64,000 nt of DNA, taken from NCBI GenBank assembly GCA_963822695.1, contig CAWGJH010000026.1, positions 62,001 through 126,000 on the forward strand. Direction: 5' to 3'. Position 1 is the stretch's first letter; each line of letters begins with the position of its first letter. Below are positions 62,104-64,000 of this stretch, in pieces. Below the pieces are notes generated by a model. That model had not been told where the DNA came from, did no database searches, and was given only the letters and a program-made list of their open reading frames with translations. This DNA is from GCA-003244245 sp963822695. Lineage in GTDB: Bacteria; Actinomycetota; Actinomycetes; Mycobacteriales; Pseudonocardiaceae. Both the position numbers and the translations under genes were made by a program.

Positions 62104-63066
62104 TCAGGGATGCCTCGGTGTGTCCGGTATGTTCTGTATGTCCGGTGTGTTCGTGACGTTGGGTCTTGAGGTGTGGGTCTGGCGCCAGCGGCCTGGCGGT
62201 TGGCCGTGGTGGCGCTGGAACGCGGCGGCGAAAGCGTAGGGCGAGGAGTAGCCGACGTGCTTGGCGATCTGGACGAGGGAGGCTTGATCGTCGGTGCGGA
62301 GGATGTCGCGGGCCAGGGCCATCCGCCAGTCGGTGATGTACTGCATGGGCGACTGGCCGAGGATGCGCGGGAAGTGCCGGGCGAAGGTGGCCCGAGAGAG
62401 CCCGCTGATTGCGGCGAGTTCGGGCACGGTCCAGGGGTGGGCGGGATCGCCGTGGATGGCCTCCAAGGCGGGCTTAATCCGGGTGTCAACCAGCGCCTGG
62501 TACCAGCCAGGGGGTGTGGCGCTGTTCTGCATGGCGATCCGCAGCGACATGACCAGCACGGCGTCCAGGAGACGGTCCAGAACGGTGCGATGGCCCGGGG
62601 CCGTGGCGACGAGCTCGCGCGATAGGACGGCGACCAGAGCGCTCAGCGAATTGTCCGAAGTCGCGGTGATGGGCAGGACTGTCGGGAGAGCGTCGAGCAG
62701 CCCTTAGTCCACTTCTCCAGAAAACTGGTAGGCGCCGCACAGGAACACCGACGCCGCGGGGTCGCTTGAGGCGTCGCCGTCTGGGGCGGCGGCCTGGAAC
62801 TCCTCGTGGTTCACGCATGCGGCCCCGGGCTGGTAGGCGATGTAGTGGTCGGGGCCACCGCAGACCAGTGCCAGATCGTTGGGCCGGAGTTCGATCGCGG
62901 TGTCCGGGTCCTCGGCCCACAGCCACGCGGTGCCCTGCATCACGGCGTGCACCGCCAGCTGGATCGTGCCGCCCATCCGCAGCCCCCACGGCGGGCGGGC
63001 GACTGACCGGGCGAACACGCCGCCCGACGCTCTCGCCCGCAGCAGGCGATCATGGAAGACATCCAT
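62104..63066 (-). pseudogene. AraC family regulator (cupin_6 type) with one in-frame stop
   Basis: ATG 63066 starts the sensor half (PWGLRMGG, MQGTAWLW, LRPNDLALVCGGPDHYI, VFLCGAYQFSGEVD) and meets TAA at 62704-62706. The same frame continues GLLDALPTVLPITAT, ELVATAPGHRTVLDRLLDAVLVMSLR and the double HTH (WTVPELAAISGLSRATFARHF, LVQIAKHVGYSSPYAFAAAFQRHHGQPPGRWR). With one codon changed it would be 320 residues, the normal length. It is divergent to the NmrA-type gene it probably controls. Confidence 0.88.
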
Positions 63067-63141
63067 CGATTGAGTGTCTCACGTAAGAAGATGCGCCGGT
63101 GAAACATTGATGCACTCACTGGTGGAACGGAAGATCGTTTC

Positions 63142-63993
63142 ATGACTAATACGACACCGACCGTCCTCGTCCTCGGCGGCACCGGCAAGACGGGCTCGGC
63201 CGTGGCCGGTCAGCTGGCCCAGCGCAGCGACGTAGTGGTACGTACCGCCGCGCGCGGCGGCGCCGACGTGCCGTTCAACTGGCAGGACCCCGCCACCTAC
63301 AAGCCCGCCGTGCACCGCGCGCAGCGGGTCTATGTCGTGGCACCCGTCGTCCGGGAGCCTCGGTTTATCGATCGGGTCACGGAGTTCCTCGACGTTGCCG
63401 CCGCAGGCGGCGTCCGGCATGTCACCTACCTGAGCGCCTACGGCATGGACCAGGCCCCGCCAGGGATCATCCACAAGGCCGTCGAGCAGGAGCTCACAGG
63501 CCGAGGGGACCTGTCCTACTCCCTCGTGCGGCCCGCCTGGTTCATGCAGAATTTCACCGACGGATTCTTGCTGCCGGTCAACGAGCTCATCACCGTTCCC
63601 ACCGGCGAGGGCACCGAGGCATTCGTCAACGTCGCCGTCATCGCGGCGGTCGCCGCGATGACGCTGGCCGACCCCGACAATCACGCCGGAGCCCAGTACG
63701 CGCCCACCGGCCCCGAAGCACTGAGCATCGCCGACGCGGCGGCCATCATCACCTCCATCGGCGGCGAGTCAACCAAGCACAACGACATCGACCGCGAACC
63801 CTACATTCAGGCCGGCATCGACGCCGGCGCCAATGCCGACTTCGTCACCACGATTCACTTCCTTACCGAGACCGTCGCGGCCGGTCGGGGCTCCAGGCCC
63901 ACCCACGACGTCGAGCGCGTCACAGGCAGGTCGCCCACCGCGTTCGCCGACTTCATCCGCCGGTTCGGGCGTTGGGGCGGTGGGCAGCGATGA
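63142..63993 (+). CDS. NmrA/NAD(P)H-binding family reductase
   Basis: 283 residues: VLVLGGTGKTGSAVAGQL (Rossmann), AQRVYVVAPVV, VTYLSAYGMDQ, VEQELTGRGDLSYSLVRPAWFMQNF and ARSPTAFADF-like end (RSPTAFADFIRRF). Atypical SDR of the NmrA/QOR2 type. It appears complete, ending 7 bp from the window edge. Divergent to the broken AraC gene, a common regulator-target pair. Confidence 0.92.
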   Translation: MTNTTPTVLVLGGTGKTGSAVAGQLAQRSDVVVRTAARGGADVPFNWQDPATYKPAVHRAQRVYVVAPVVREPRFIDRVTEFLDVAAAGGVRHVTYLSAYGMDQAPPGIIHKAVEQELTGRGDLSYSLVRPAWFMQNFTDGFLLPVNELITVPTGEGTEAFVNVAVIAAVAAMTLADPDNHAGAQYAPTGPEALSIADAAAIITSIGGESTKHNDIDREPYIQAGIDAGANADFVTTIHFLTETVAAGRGSRPTHDVERVTGRSPTAFADFIRRFGRWGGGQR

Positions 63994-64000
63994 CGAGCAC

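Noticed and set aside
1..64000. CRISPR array
   Set aside because: No regularly spaced repeat of 25-40 bp with unique spacers was seen; the tandem repeats present have two or three units without spacers.

Overview
The window is high-GC DNA (roughly two thirds G+C by eye) from an actinobacterium, most likely of the Pseudonocardiaceae type. The evidence is DUF397 and XRE/TPR or MmyB-like regulators, paired GAF-ANTAR proteins, an RGCVC-type small protein, a carboxylic acid reductase, a nitrile hydratase locus in the beta-alpha order, and tRNA 3'-half sequences of the kind left by actinobacterial integrative elements. Genus is not determined.

Bases 1-16 kb are mainly catabolic: an internally deleted AldA-type aldehyde dehydrogenase, an intact SDR, a truncated HSL-type esterase, a FUSC-family membrane protein overlapped by a cytochrome bd subunit II gene without its own stop, IS6 and NlpC/P60 remnants, a complete carboxylic acid reductase, and a hydantoinase/acetone-carboxylase-like pair (hyuA-hyuB type) followed by a broken SDR.

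Bases 17-25.7 kb form an oxalate module: an oxalate-CoA-ligase-like adenylating enzyme, a convergent LysR regulator, formyl-CoA transferase (frc) and oxalyl-CoA decarboxylase (oxc) as an operon, and a DUF1275 membrane protein. A 316-bp divergent intergenic block occurs twice (17538-17853 and 24535-24850) at about 93% identity with no indel. Each copy carries the same GATA-N9-TATC dyad and the first 17 codons of the rightward gene, so two unrelated proteins share an N-terminus and probably one regulatory input.

Bases 26-34 kb hold a decayed nitrile hydratase beta-alpha operon with a 24-bp palindrome upstream, a two-GAF histidine kinase, a secreted lipase broken by a 22-bp tandem duplication, an alcohol dehydrogenase/DUF1275 chimera, a TDT (SLAC1/TehA) transporter and an aquaporin.

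Bases 34-57 kb are a mobile-element and pseudogene graveyard: remnants of IS3-like/IS481-like, IS4, ISL3, IS6 and IS21 elements, two copies of a small inverted-repeat element (MITE) whose ends match the IS6 remnant, a broken trypsin-STAND NTPase, a DprA-like/PRTase-like pair, a P-type ATPase fragment and an MbtH-like pseudogene. Interspersed are genes that look intact: DUF305 lipoprotein, CsbD, two GAF-ANTAR proteins, a FlK-like thioesterase, a DUF397 chimera and RGCVC. A HigBA toxin-antitoxin pair sits between two tRNA 3'-halves (Asn-like and Phe-like), consistent with old integration sites.

Bases 57-64 kb return to metabolism: an NAD-epimerase followed by an ECF sigma stub, an ADH-SDR-cupin operon divergent from a frameshifted MmyB-like regulator, an AraC regulator with one in-frame stop, and a divergent NmrA-type reductase.

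The unifying feature is pervasive recent decay: in-frame internal deletions, chimeras, single frameshifts and single nonsense codons. This suggests a lineage losing genes, or a decaying island. No CRISPR array, rRNA gene or complete tRNA was seen. All family assignments are by reading motifs; no database search was run.
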